DNA of 44,069 nucleotides from a virus. The notes beneath the pieces were generated by a model, which had not been told where the DNA came from, did not search any database, and was given only the letters and a program-made list of their open reading frames with translations. A program made the position numbers and the translations under genes. Shown piece after piece: positions 25,778 through 33,126 of this stretch. Location: IMG/VR virus record IMGVR_UViG_3300036826_000136, positions 1-44,069 of that record; one strand, written 5' to 3'. Each line of letters opens with the position of its first letter. The stretch's first letter is position 1.

Positions 25778-26905
25778 TTACCTCCTCGCCCCTACTTTGC
25801 GAACCCGGATACGATCATCTTCATATCCAGCTTCGATCTTGCGCGGATCGCGCCGGGAAGAACCGTTGGCCATGCTCCGGCCACTGCCCTCCATCTCATC
25901 GACCATGCGCTTGAGATCGTCGTCGGCGTTGATCTGCTCGTTGACAAATTCCTCTACCTTGTCCTCCGCAACTGATGTGGAAACCATCTCCGCGACCAGT
26001 ACGCGGCGCACGAGCTTACGAGTGCCCTCGTCCTTGAATTTCTTACCGAGAACGTCATCGAGGATCTTCTCGCGGGTTTCCTTAGCCGTACCGTGAACCT
26101 TGGTCATCAGACTGCCCAGAACGTCGAGCACGTCGGCCTTCTCGTCTAGGCCGAGCTTTTCCCTGATTCCTTCGAGGAGGCTGGCGTTCCCTTCGGCTTC
26201 CACAGCCCCTTCAGCCATTTCCTGAACCTTTTTATCAAGGGGATCCCTCACCTTCGTCTCGATCTCCTTGACGAGTAGAGGCGCGTGCTGCCTCAGCTCA
26301 TCTTCAGTGAGCGCAGCAATGTCTTTCGGCTCCACCGTCCCTCCTTCGTCCATTTCACTTGTCAGCCCTCCTACCAGCCGTGCAGACATCCCTGCCTTGC
26401 GTGGCCGTGATAGGTCGATTGACTCCAGTTGAAAATCTGTTACCTGACTTCCTCCCCTCACCGGCTTCATTGCCGCCTTCCCCGACCAGGAGACGGTACG
26501 AACGAGCTTGCGAGACAAATACTCACGGCCCTTGGTGTCGGGGAGGACGTATGCCTTGGCGTACATCTGACACTTGTCCGACATCACGTTGAGACGAGCC
26601 TTGAGCCACTGGAGCTGAATCTCCGGGAAGCTGTAGCCGTCGTCCTCAGGCTTGATGTGGCCGAGGTAGCCGACGACAGGCTCGCTGGAATTGTTGATTT
26701 GCTCACAGACCTTGTTGAAGATTTCAGGAGACCAAATGCGCCCGTTCTTGGACGTACCGGATTCGATGACGAAAGTGGCGAATTTAGGATCTGGGTCTCC
26801 CTCGGCCACTGCACTGACCGTATCCTGATCAAGCACGACAAGCGTCCCCGTCGAGCCCATCTCAGCCACGATGCAGTCAAATTGATCTGTAATTTCTTCG
26901 TACAT
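25778..26905 (-). CDS. Prohead maturation protease fused to scaffold-like coiled coil
   Basis: A 375-residue protein. Residues 40-190 resemble a phage prohead serine protease: SGTSKNGRIWSPEIFNKVCE, the candidate catalytic His83 in VGYLGHIKPEDDG, a strand WLKARLNVMS, and the candidate nucleophile Ser139 or Ser141 in RTVSWSGKA. Residues 215-350 are long charged helices (KDIAALTEDELRQHAPLLVK, AEDKVEEFVNEQINADDDLK) like a scaffold domain that would be cleaved off. The C-terminus is basic. It stands upstream of the capsid genes as usual. The protease assignment is moderate because the catalytic set was judged by eye. Confidence 0.75.
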   Translation of the reverse strand: MYEEITDQFDCIVAEMGSTGTLVVLDQDTVSAVAEGDPDPKFATFVIESGTSKNGRIWSPEIFNKVCEQINNSSEPVVGYLGHIKPEDDGYSFPEIQLQWLKARLNVMSDKCQMYAKAYVLPDTKGREYLSRKLVRTVSWSGKAAMKPVRGGSQVTDFQLESIDLSRPRKAGMSARLVGGLTSEMDEGGTVEPKDIAALTEDELRQHAPLLVKEIETKVRDPLDKKVQEMAEGAVEAEGNASLLEGIREKLGLDEKADVLDVLGSLMTKVHGTAKETREKILDDVLGKKFKDEGTRKLVRRVLVAEMVSTSVAEDKVEEFVNEQINADDDLKRMVDEMEGSGRSMANGSSRRDPRKIEAGYEDDRIRVRKVGARR

Positions 26906-26907
26906 CG

Positions 26908-27300
26908 CTAGCGCTTCTTGATTCCGCCCGAACCTGTTGGCCGTGGAGGGCGAATGACCTTCTTGGCCGAACCCACAGAGCGCGTCGGATCCGGAGCACG
27001 AACGATCCGGGGATTTACCGGCCCATAGAGATCGACGTGAATGTTGGGATCCGCGATCATCTTGTCAGCAACCGGGAGCGATGTTCCCCGGGCCGGATCC
27101 CTCTGCATGACTCGACGCACCGAGGTTTTCCCATCCTGGGGGCCAGCGATGAGATGACCGAATCCAGGACGACCGACCTGATTAGCGTTCTCCGAGGACA
27201 GTCGGCGCACAGAGCCGGTGCTGTAGATCCCTGAGTTGTCGTTGCGGCGCGCAGAACCCTTCTTCGGGCCTGGCCGCTGCATTCCCTTCGCTCTCGCCAT
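26908..27300 (-). CDS. Basic structural protein (Arg/Lys/Pro-rich)
   Basis: A 130-residue basic protein with little predicted structure. It begins MARAKGMQRPGPKKGSARR, has a central stretch (IADPNIHVDLYGPVNPRIVR), and ends RPPRPTGSGGIKKR. It lies between a 55-residue basic gene and the protease gene and is separated by 1-2 bases from both. No family is recognised. It is one of several basic proteins coded in the head module; binding to DNA or to acidic head surfaces is inferred from charge only. Confidence 0.65.
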   Translation of the reverse strand: MARAKGMQRPGPKKGSARRNDNSGIYSTGSVRRLSSENANQVGRPGFGHLIAGPQDGKTSVRRVMQRDPARGTSLPVADKMIADPNIHVDLYGPVNPRIVRAPDPTRSVGSAKKVIRPPRPTGSGGIKKR

Positions 27301-27301
27301 A

Positions 27302-27469
27302 TTACAATCCTCTCGTTGCGTTGATGGTGCCCTTCGGCCTCATACCTTTCCTGGGGCCTGACTTGGCCTGTTTTCCAATACGCACCACACCGACACTGGG
27401 GTTAGCCGACTTGAGAACCGCCCGAGGCGGCGGGGTGATCTTGTGAATCGTTCCTCTGGAAAGCGCCAT
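27302..27469 (-). CDS. Small basic protein, 55 residues
   Basis: A short gene. The ATG at 27469 has AGGGGGTGTAA in front, and the stop at 27302 is one base from the next start. The protein is basic and Pro-containing (ALSRGTIHKITPPPRAVLK at the start, QAKSGPRKGMRPKGTINATR near the end). The codon pattern and the tight packing between neighbours support translation. It resembles its downstream neighbour in composition. No family is recognised. Confidence 0.65.
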   Translation of the reverse strand: MALSRGTIHKITPPPRAVLKSANPSVGVVRIGKQAKSGPRKGMRPKGTINATRGL

Positions 27470-27481
27470 TTACACCCCCTC

Positions 27482-29395
27482 TCAGTTGGCGTAGAGCAGT
27501 AGCATTCCCGACACCGGCGGCATCGTGATCGAGTCGAAGATGATCGTCCCATCCGGCTGAGCATAGGCCCGTCCTGGCTCCAGGGTAACGACCTGCGAAG
27601 TGATCGAGGCCGGATTAACAATCGCGAGGCCAAGAGTGTATTTACGAATCCAGGCCCAGCCTTCACTATATTTGGTACCAAGAGGAAGGCCAAGGTCGAT
27701 CTGCCACTCTTTGTACTCGTAGGGATCAGCAGGGCCGTAGAAGGGCTCCCAGATGAAAGCAGAGCCATCCCTGCCATTCCACTCCAGGTAGAAGCTGCCC
27801 TTACCGTACAACTGCGCATTTTCCCAGCCGGGTGAGTCTGCCAGCCAGCCATCCCCGTAGAGAATCGGGTAGACGTTCTTGTTGAAGGGGATGATGGCAG
27901 CATCCATCAGTGAAAAGTCGTCTATGCGCCAGTCATCCTCTTCAAAAACAAGTGCAGGCCGAATTCCCTCAAAATCAGCAAATGTCCCATCCGTAGCTGC
28001 AGCAATCTGTTTCAAGTCCGTGCCGCGCTGTCTCCAGAGCTGAATCGAGGTATTGTCATAGTAGGCGATGGCTATATCCCCGACCTGGAACCAGAGGGTG
28101 TCGTCACTGATATTTTGCTCAGACAGCATTGTTGCCACACCACTTTTCCAGACCCAGAGGCGATAGCGAAACGTATCACTTGCCCAGACCGGAGGATGCT
28201 GGGTGCGAATGTCAAGCTGATAGCCGTTGGCGTTTCCCGGCTGATCGGTCAGGTAGATTTGAAAATAGTTGTTGATCGGGCTAGCAGGAACGGCGGCGAT
28301 CGTGACCCCGATGGCTAGAGGAAACTTGAACGTCTGAGCGTTCCAGTAGGAGCCCATGAAACCGCCGGGGTAATAGCCGCCAGCCTGATTGCCAAGAACA
28401 GACATTCCAGAGGTGCCACCCCATGTCCGCCAGTTACCCGCCAGGGCAAGACCAGGCGCACCCTCATTAGCCCGGTTGAAATTATCGAGAAGCGTATTGA
28501 CGGTGAACGTGGCCTTATCAGTCTGACCAATGCGAATGTAAACCTGGCAGACATCCTCCCAGCCGTTCGGGCCAGCATTGTCCACTTCGTTCATCTGGTA
28601 ATTACCACCAGCGATACTGGGATCGTTGTTTTGGTACTTGGCATAGTTCTCGATCAGGAAGGCATCCATGAATTGCAGCCAGTCAGCCAGTGAGTTGTTC
28701 TCGTAGGGCCATTGATGTTGAACGTTGCAGCACGTCTCAAACCCGGCCGATCTCAACGCCGGGCCGATATAGGAAATTTGAGAACGCACCTTGGCCTCAT
28801 AGGCCGCTCGATCAGCGCAAGTGTCATAGGGGTAGGAGGCAATCCCGGCTGTGTTGAAGTTCACGTCATCCAGCATCACCCCTGACCACATGCCACCACG
28901 CAGCTCATTGAGAAGGTACTGGGTAAATTCCTGCTGGTAGGAGGCCAGGCCAATGTCGATCAGAAAGACGCCGGGAAAGTACGGATTCTCGATCCTCGCC
29001 CCGCCCTTTTGCATGAACCACTCCGGGTGCGTCGAATCCATGTAATTCCAGTCTATGTTCATCCCGTGCTCCATGCCAGCCTGGTAGGTCGGCACATAGG
29101 ACGAGTTGAAATAGGCCAGAGTCTTGACACCGGCTTTCTTCAGACGAGCGGCAAGATCACGCTCGAAGGCATGGATGATGATGACCTTGGCACGAGTGAA
29201 GCCCTCGACGGCAGTGGTCGAATCCCCGGTCTGGATGCGCAGCAGACCCGTATTCACCCAGGGAGAGCCATTGAAGGGTACAGCGGGTGGAAATTCCGCA
29301 TTCGGAGGCATGGTCAAATTTCCATACTCCTGCAGGGACGGATACCCGCTATAGGCGAGCGGGAACGGATCAGGGAGGGCAAAAGGCAGCGTCAT
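27482..29395 (-). CDS. Glycoside hydrolase-like TIM-barrel protein (GHL15-like) with FNRA domain
   Basis: A 637-residue protein starting at ATG 29395, 8 bases after the upstream stop. Residues 60-300 look like a TIM-barrel of the putative glycosidase group GHL15: LKKAGVKTLAYFNSSYVPTY, STHPEWFMQKGG, a strand GVFLIDIGL, and SGVMLDDVNFN with Asp176/Asp177 as candidate catalytic acids, plus an IENYAKYQNN segment. From about residue 305 a beta domain begins LLDNFNRANEGAPG, related to one in the baseplate gene at 2304-4205. The last 150 residues form another beta domain. Location among head genes is unusual; it may be a capsid-surface enzyme or a non-catalytic glycan binder. Confidence 0.7.
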   Translation of the reverse strand: MTLPFALPDPFPLAYSGYPSLQEYGNLTMPPNAEFPPAVPFNGSPWVNTGLLRIQTGDSTTAVEGFTRAKVIIIHAFERDLAARLKKAGVKTLAYFNSSYVPTYQAGMEHGMNIDWNYMDSTHPEWFMQKGGARIENPYFPGVFLIDIGLASYQQEFTQYLLNELRGGMWSGVMLDDVNFNTAGIASYPYDTCADRAAYEAKVRSQISYIGPALRSAGFETCCNVQHQWPYENNSLADWLQFMDAFLIENYAKYQNNDPSIAGGNYQMNEVDNAGPNGWEDVCQVYIRIGQTDKATFTVNTLLDNFNRANEGAPGLALAGNWRTWGGTSGMSVLGNQAGGYYPGGFMGSYWNAQTFKFPLAIGVTIAAVPASPINNYFQIYLTDQPGNANGYQLDIRTQHPPVWASDTFRYRLWVWKSGVATMLSEQNISDDTLWFQVGDIAIAYYDNTSIQLWRQRGTDLKQIAAATDGTFADFEGIRPALVFEEDDWRIDDFSLMDAAIIPFNKNVYPILYGDGWLADSPGWENAQLYGKGSFYLEWNGRDGSAFIWEPFYGPADPYEYKEWQIDLGLPLGTKYSEGWAWIRKYTLGLAIVNPASITSQVVTLEPGRAYAQPDGTIIFDSITMPPVSGMLLLYAN

Positions 29396-29402
29396 CGAGG
29401 GC

Positions 29403-30044
29403 CTAGATAGCTCCCATCCAAACTGCAAAGCCCTGGTAATTCTGGGTGAGATCAAGTTGATCCGGCAGATCAGCGAGATGTACGGAGCCAAAGGGCGACG
29501 GATTGCCAGGCAAATTGTAGGCAGCAGGCTCTGGGCTCTTACCGGCCAGAACCACTTGCCTGCTCGAATTACCACTGGCCAGGGCAAAAGCATAAGCGCC
29601 CTCGGCCGGGATCGTGTAGGGGGACTGAAGATTGGCCGTCTGCACAAGCCCGGACTGACTGGGATCAAAGGCCACACCTGCAGCCGTCGTAGCGGCTTTC
29701 GTCCCCAGAGAGCCTTCGACGCTGTAGATACCGGCCCGGTAGACCGTAGGGAGCGCCCCTGAGCCTGTCGGCGGCAGTACACTGCAAATGGCAATTCCAG
29801 TAACCACATCGCCTTCGTAAAACCCGATCAGGGTAAAATAAACGCTGGCTGGGCAGTAAACTGCAACACTATCCTCGATCGGCCAGGACTGACCCTCATA
29901 GCCCAGGGATTCGGTAACGATGTGATCCGGTGAATTACCGCTGCCAGTATCGGTACCGCCACTCCCGCTCACTTGCGTCCTCTTCATCGGAGGTACCGGC
30001 TTGATAATTTTTGTACCCGGGGCGAGAGAGCGTGTTCGAGGCAT
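29403..30044 (-). CDS. Virion decoration-like protein
   Basis: A 213-residue protein. Residues 1-40 are basic, then Gly/Ser-rich (MPRTRSLAPGTKIIKPVPPM). The remaining 170 residues are a beta-rich domain (EDSVAVYCPASVYFTLIGFY, TVYRAGIYSVEGSLGTKAAT, GAYAFALASGNSSRQVVLAG). The ATG overlaps the previous stop as TAATG. The arrangement, a basic anchor followed by a beta domain, would suit attachment to an acidic capsid surface. The family is not recognised. Confidence 0.65.
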   Translation of the reverse strand: MPRTRSLAPGTKIIKPVPPMKRTQVSGSGGTDTGSGNSPDHIVTESLGYEGQSWPIEDSVAVYCPASVYFTLIGFYEGDVVTGIAICSVLPPTGSGALPTVYRAGIYSVEGSLGTKAATTAAGVAFDPSQSGLVQTANLQSPYTIPAEGAYAFALASGNSSRQVVLAGKSPEPAAYNLPGNPSPFGSVHLADLPDQLDLTQNYQGFAVWMGAI

Positions 30045-30127
30045 TATCGCCTCACCGTACTGACCATACGAACATGCAATTCACGGACTCCGGGCCGATT
30101 ACGCTTTTTTCTCTTGATCTTCGCCAT
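30044..30127 (-). CDS. Micro-protein of 27 residues, very basic
   Basis: Its ATG at 30127 overlaps the preceding stop by one base (TGATG), and its stop at 30044 overlaps the next ATG by one base (TAATG). Seven of the first eleven residues are Lys or Arg (MAKIKRKKRNRPG), and the protein ends MVSTVRR. Coupling on both sides makes translation plausible despite the length. It belongs to the basic set of the head region. Confidence 0.5.
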   Translation of the reverse strand: MAKIKRKKRNRPGVRELHVRMVSTVRR

Positions 30128-30330
30128 CAACGCCTCTTTCTCCTTCTTCCTGCTGCCGACATCTTGGCCATTTTACGTTTCCCGTACTTTTTTCTTCCTA
30201 TGTACGCTGCCAGAGCCTTGGGATTGCGGACACCCTTTCGGCCCTTCAATTGCCTCGTCAATTTCCTGAACCTGGCCCCCGAACCCAATTTTGCTTTGCG
30301 TCCTGTACTCTTTTTCCTTCTGCGTGCCAT
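30127..30330 (-). CDS. Arg/Lys-rich small protein with RNPK-AA-GR motif
   Basis: A 67-residue protein with about 40 percent Lys plus Arg. It starts MARRRKKSTGRKAKLGSG, has a motif GVRNPKALAAYIGRKKYGK, and ends AAGRRRKRR. The motif is related to that of the 47-residue protein on the other side of the homing endonuclease (ARNPKQVAATVGRRR). I chose ATG 30330, five bases after GAAGGGG; GTG 30333 is possible. The first 158 bases overlap the 3' part of the endonuclease gene in another frame. Strong charge suggests DNA binding or condensation in the head; this is not shown. Confidence 0.7.
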   Translation of the reverse strand: MARRRKKSTGRKAKLGSGARFRKLTRQLKGRKGVRNPKALAAYIGRKKYGKRKMAKMSAAGRRRKRR

Positions 30331-30775
30331 CACGGCCCCTTCGATTCAAAGCTGCCATCTCTTGCACTAGATAGCGCCGATATTCAACTGTCTCAAGAGG
30401 ATGTCCAGCACGTCCTACAAGTTTGTGGGTTTTTATCATCGCAAGCGCAACATCAGCCTGCTTTTGCTTTAGCTTCAAATACGGATAGACATTTCTAAGC
30501 AACCGTAACGCCTTTTTGCTAGAAACCTTCCACTGATAGTGCGTTCTGTTATTTCCAGTACCTTCAACAGTAAAAACATGCCCTTCAGGGAAATTTTTGA
30601 CCAAATAATCAATTAGGCGCTTATCCGTATTGGAAATTGAGATAACAAGGTTCCAATTCTCCCACTTACGAACGCCAGGCTTCGGCTTGACGTGAATCAG
30701 CATGATGCTGCCCTCGCCGTCCACAATCCCCGCCAAATAGGCCCGATCTACTGGTTTGAGCATTTTCTTGACCAT
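30173..30775 (-). CDS. LAGLIDADG homing endonuclease
   Basis: A 200-residue protein with one LAGLIDADG motif near the start (YLAGIVDGEGSI, residues 13-24, acidic Asp19/Glu21). It has the typical following pattern (NLVISISNTDKRLIDYLVKN, THYQWKVSSKKALRLLRNVY, PYLKLKQKQADVAL) and the closing region (EYRRYLVQEMAALNRRG). Single-motif enzymes of this family usually act as dimers. It is free-standing, visibly richer in A and T than its neighbours, and its last 53 codons overlap the next gene in another frame. These are signs of insertion. It sits between two genes for related basic proteins; its target is probably nearby. Confidence 0.85.
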   Translation of the reverse strand: MVKKMLKPVDRAYLAGIVDGEGSIMLIHVKPKPGVRKWENWNLVISISNTDKRLIDYLVKNFPEGHVFTVEGTGNNRTHYQWKVSSKKALRLLRNVYPYLKLKQKQADVALAMIKTHKLVGRAGHPLETVEYRRYLVQEMAALNRRGRDGTQKEKEYRTQSKIGFGGQVQEIDEAIEGPKGCPQSQGSGSVHRKKKVRET

Positions 30776-30801
30776 AGAACCGATCCTACACCCCCCTAGA
30801 T

Positions 30802-30893
30802 GGCGCTGTAAGCCCTTCTAAGGCCCTCCGGGGGTAAGGATGGGACATCTCCACCCTCAGAGCCAGGAGGGCCTTACAGGGGCTCCTAGCGCC
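30802..30893. repeat. Palindromic element, copy 2
   Basis: Arms at 30802-30829 and 30866-30893 are 28-bp inverted repeats matching at 23 positions, around a 36-base centre starting with GGGGGTAAGG. The right arm overlaps the last codons of the 47-residue basic gene, and the left arm lies 27 bases from the homing endonuclease start. CTTACAGGGGCTCCT (30873-30887) is the exact complement of 8702-8716 in copy 1. Overall length (92 bp) is nearly that of copy 1 (89 bp). Confidence 0.8.
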
Positions 30894-31029
30894 TTCTACG
30901 TCGTACTCGTCTCCTGCCCACCGTCGCTGCCACCTGCTTCGGGTTTCTCGCTCCACGTCCAATCGCCCCATAGCGGCGACGTTTGTACTGCTTCTTCACC
31001 CTCAGCTTGGCAGGACGGCCACTCTTCAT
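30886..31029 (-). CDS. Arg-rich small protein, 47 residues
   Basis: A short gene whose ATG overlaps the portal stop (ATGA). The protein is extremely basic (MKSGRPAKLRVKKQYKRRRY at the start), contains ARNPKQVAATVGRRR and ends VRRRRR. The RNPK motif links it to the protein at 30127-30330. Its 3' end forms part of the right arm of a palindromic element. Translational coupling to the portal and the shared motif support it as real. A protamine-like or head-interior role is suggested by charge only. Confidence 0.7.
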   Translation of the reverse strand: MKSGRPAKLRVKKQYKRRRYGAIGRGARNPKQVAATVGRRRVRRRRR

Positions 31030-32522
31030 TCGTTCTTTCCTTGCTGCCCTTGCGTAACCGGGACGTTGCGCGGATTGCCGCTGCCGTTGGGCGTAGGCTC
31101 CGGAAGCGTGTTGAAATTATCCTTGGCGTCGGTAGCCTCCTGTCCGGGGTTCTTCATCGCTGGCAGGAAGGGCCTGACGATCTCCCGGTAGGTCTCGTCG
31201 GAGATGATCTGCCTCTGGGCCAGAACCTCCAGGGACATGACCAGCATCTGCATGCCCTGAGCCATGTTGGTCAGCTCGTCGGCACGCTGCACGTCCCAGG
31301 AGATGGCCGGACAGACAACCGGGCGGTTGTTGGCCAGCATGATGATCTTGAGCAGCTTCTGGATCGGCTCCACGTAATTTTTTCGCTTGCGGTCGATTTT
31401 TTTCATAAAGGGGACAGTTTGCGCGTTGTTGCTCTGATTGGCAGAGCCGGGCTCGATCAGCATGAAGGCCCAGCGGGGAGTCTCGGAGGCGACAACGATG
31501 CAGTCGATCAGGAAGGTGAGCAGCTCCTTGGAGTCGTTGAGCACCGAGCGAGCCTCCACGAAGGAAGCATCCTCGGTCGCCTGCAAGAAAAGAATCTCAC
31601 GGCCTTGCCAGGAAATCTCGGCCCGGGCCTTGATCGTGCCCGTCTCGGCATCCCAGGCTTCGGGGAAGTTGTTGCGGATGAAGGTGGAGACTTCCTCCAG
31701 CTTGAACATGATCTTCGGCACTGAATGGTATTTGTGGGCCTGCAGGGACTGGCACATGACATCGTGGAAGGCACGGATGAAGGGCAGCAGAGGCTCCAGA
31801 TCCGATTGCCCGCCGGACAGGGAGCTGTCGTATTCGTTCCAGACTTCGACCAGGGGGACGATGCCCCAGGTGTTGGGGCGGGCCATGTCCTCCAGCCAGC
31901 GGCGGTCGGTACGGTCGAAGTAGCGGTAACCCTCTTGTGAGATAATCTCCAGGATCTCATGCTCCGTCTCTTTGGGCAGAATCCCGTTGACCAGATCCTC
32001 TTCTTCCTCCACGAAGAGGACGTGGCGGGTGATGAAGGCTTTTTCAATTACATCCTTGTTACCCGGATCGTATTCCAGAACGACACGCTCGGGGTCTACG
32101 ACCTCCAGCCTGCCGTACTGGCGCTCCTGAAGCGTCATCAGTGGATTGTCGAGATCGGGGAACTTGACGTAGACGATGGTCTTGCTATCACGCATTGCGT
32201 TCCGCAGCATCTCCTGGATTGGCTCCAGCCAATAGTCCTTGAGACAGGTGTTGAGGAAATCGTCCAGATCCGCGTCCTCGGTAGCAGCTTGGGGCTGTCC
32301 GGTGAAATTCACAGCAAGGTCGATGACCGGCTTGCAGAACTGAGCACCCAGCGACCATTCCGTACCCTCGTTGCGATAGAGGGAGCGAGCTTCGTCGTAA
32401 TGGATCAGTGTGCCGTCATAGCGTGGCCGGTCACCCCAGAATTTCATCGTTAGCGAGCGCGTCAGCGAGCGCAGCCCTGACCAGGGCCAGCCCCAGGTAG
32501 GCATGATGCCGCTGGGGAACAT
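31026..32522 (-). CDS. Portal protein
   Basis: A 498-residue protein with the length and pattern of a phage portal. It has an N-terminal GLRSLTRSLTMKFWGDRPRY, the region YRNEGTEWSLGAQFCKPVID, a clip/wing region with LEVVDPERVVLEYDPG, and a helical stem/crown region (AEISWQGREILFLQATEDAS, KELLTFLIDCIVVASETPRW, MLIEPGSANQSNNAQTVPFM). It follows the TerS-like and TerL genes in the standard order. I use ATG 32522 after the upstream stop; in-frame GTG or ATG codons up to 32564 lie inside the upstream gene. Twelve copies would form the DNA channel at one vertex. Confidence 0.82.
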   Translation of the reverse strand: MFPSGIMPTWGWPWSGLRSLTRSLTMKFWGDRPRYDGTLIHYDEARSLYRNEGTEWSLGAQFCKPVIDLAVNFTGQPQAATEDADLDDFLNTCLKDYWLEPIQEMLRNAMRDSKTIVYVKFPDLDNPLMTLQERQYGRLEVVDPERVVLEYDPGNKDVIEKAFITRHVLFVEEEEDLVNGILPKETEHEILEIISQEGYRYFDRTDRRWLEDMARPNTWGIVPLVEVWNEYDSSLSGGQSDLEPLLPFIRAFHDVMCQSLQAHKYHSVPKIMFKLEEVSTFIRNNFPEAWDAETGTIKARAEISWQGREILFLQATEDASFVEARSVLNDSKELLTFLIDCIVVASETPRWAFMLIEPGSANQSNNAQTVPFMKKIDRKRKNYVEPIQKLLKIIMLANNRPVVCPAISWDVQRADELTNMAQGMQMLVMSLEVLAQRQIISDETYREIVRPFLPAMKNPGQEATDAKDNFNTLPEPTPNGSGNPRNVPVTQGQQGKNE

Positions 32523-32532
32523 CTCGGTAATT

Positions 32533-33126
32533 CTAGTTCTCAGACTCACCGGCGGATGCCTCAAGCAGCGACTCCATCTGCTCGATTAGCTGTGCAGCCT
32601 TCTCCTGCACCTCGGGGGAGGCATTGCGCAGGGAGTCGGTAATTCCGTCGTCGGAGAAGGTGGTCATCTGCTCCTCGGTCTTGTGCACGGTGGCCTCGGA
32701 GCGGGACATCTTCGGCAGCCCGCAGCGATCGAGGATGTCCGAGGCAGCCTGCAGGATCCACTTGTCGTCCGTGGAGGAGCGCATGACATCGACAATCGCC
32801 TGCACGGCCTCGATCGAGTAGGACTGCAGGAGGTTGTAGGCGGCGGCGGGGATTTTCTCCCTCAGCTCGACCAACAGCTCCTGCATGTCCGGCGTGCGCA
32901 TGAACTCGTTGACCTGCGTGTGGGCGAGACCGACCACGGCACCAATTTGCTGATTGCTGTAACCGGCGATTTTGAGAATGGCAGCCATCTCCTTGAGGTG
33001 CTGCTCCTCGCCGGTGACCAGCTTGCGACGGCGCTCGTGGGTGAGCTTGTACTGACGGCGGATGCGGTTGCTGCCCTCCTCCAGGATCAACTGCCTGGAC
33101 TCGGGATCGCGTGGAGTTCTAGGCAA
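32533..33126 (-). CDS. Small terminase subunit-like protein
   Basis: A 197-residue protein. The start is TTG 33126, 8 bases behind GGAGG; the TTG overlaps the end of TerL by 8 bases. A helix-turn-helix region lies near residues 50-75 (ILKIAGYSNQQIGAVVGLAH), then a helical oligomerisation part (LREKIPAAAYNLLQSYSIEA) and the segment WILQAASDILDRCGLPK, which is common in small terminase subunits. The acidic C-terminus would contact TerL. Such proteins recognise the packaging start site. The order TerL-TerS-portal is reversed relative to most phages, where TerS comes first. Confidence 0.7.
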   Translation of the reverse strand: MPRTPRDPESRQLILEEGSNRIRRQYKLTHERRRKLVTGEEQHLKEMAAILKIAGYSNQQIGAVVGLAHTQVNEFMRTPDMQELLVELREKIPAAAYNLLQSYSIEAVQAIVDVMRSSTDDKWILQAASDILDRCGLPKMSRSEATVHKTEEQMTTFSDDGITDSLRNASPEVQEKAAQLIEQMESLLEASAGESEN

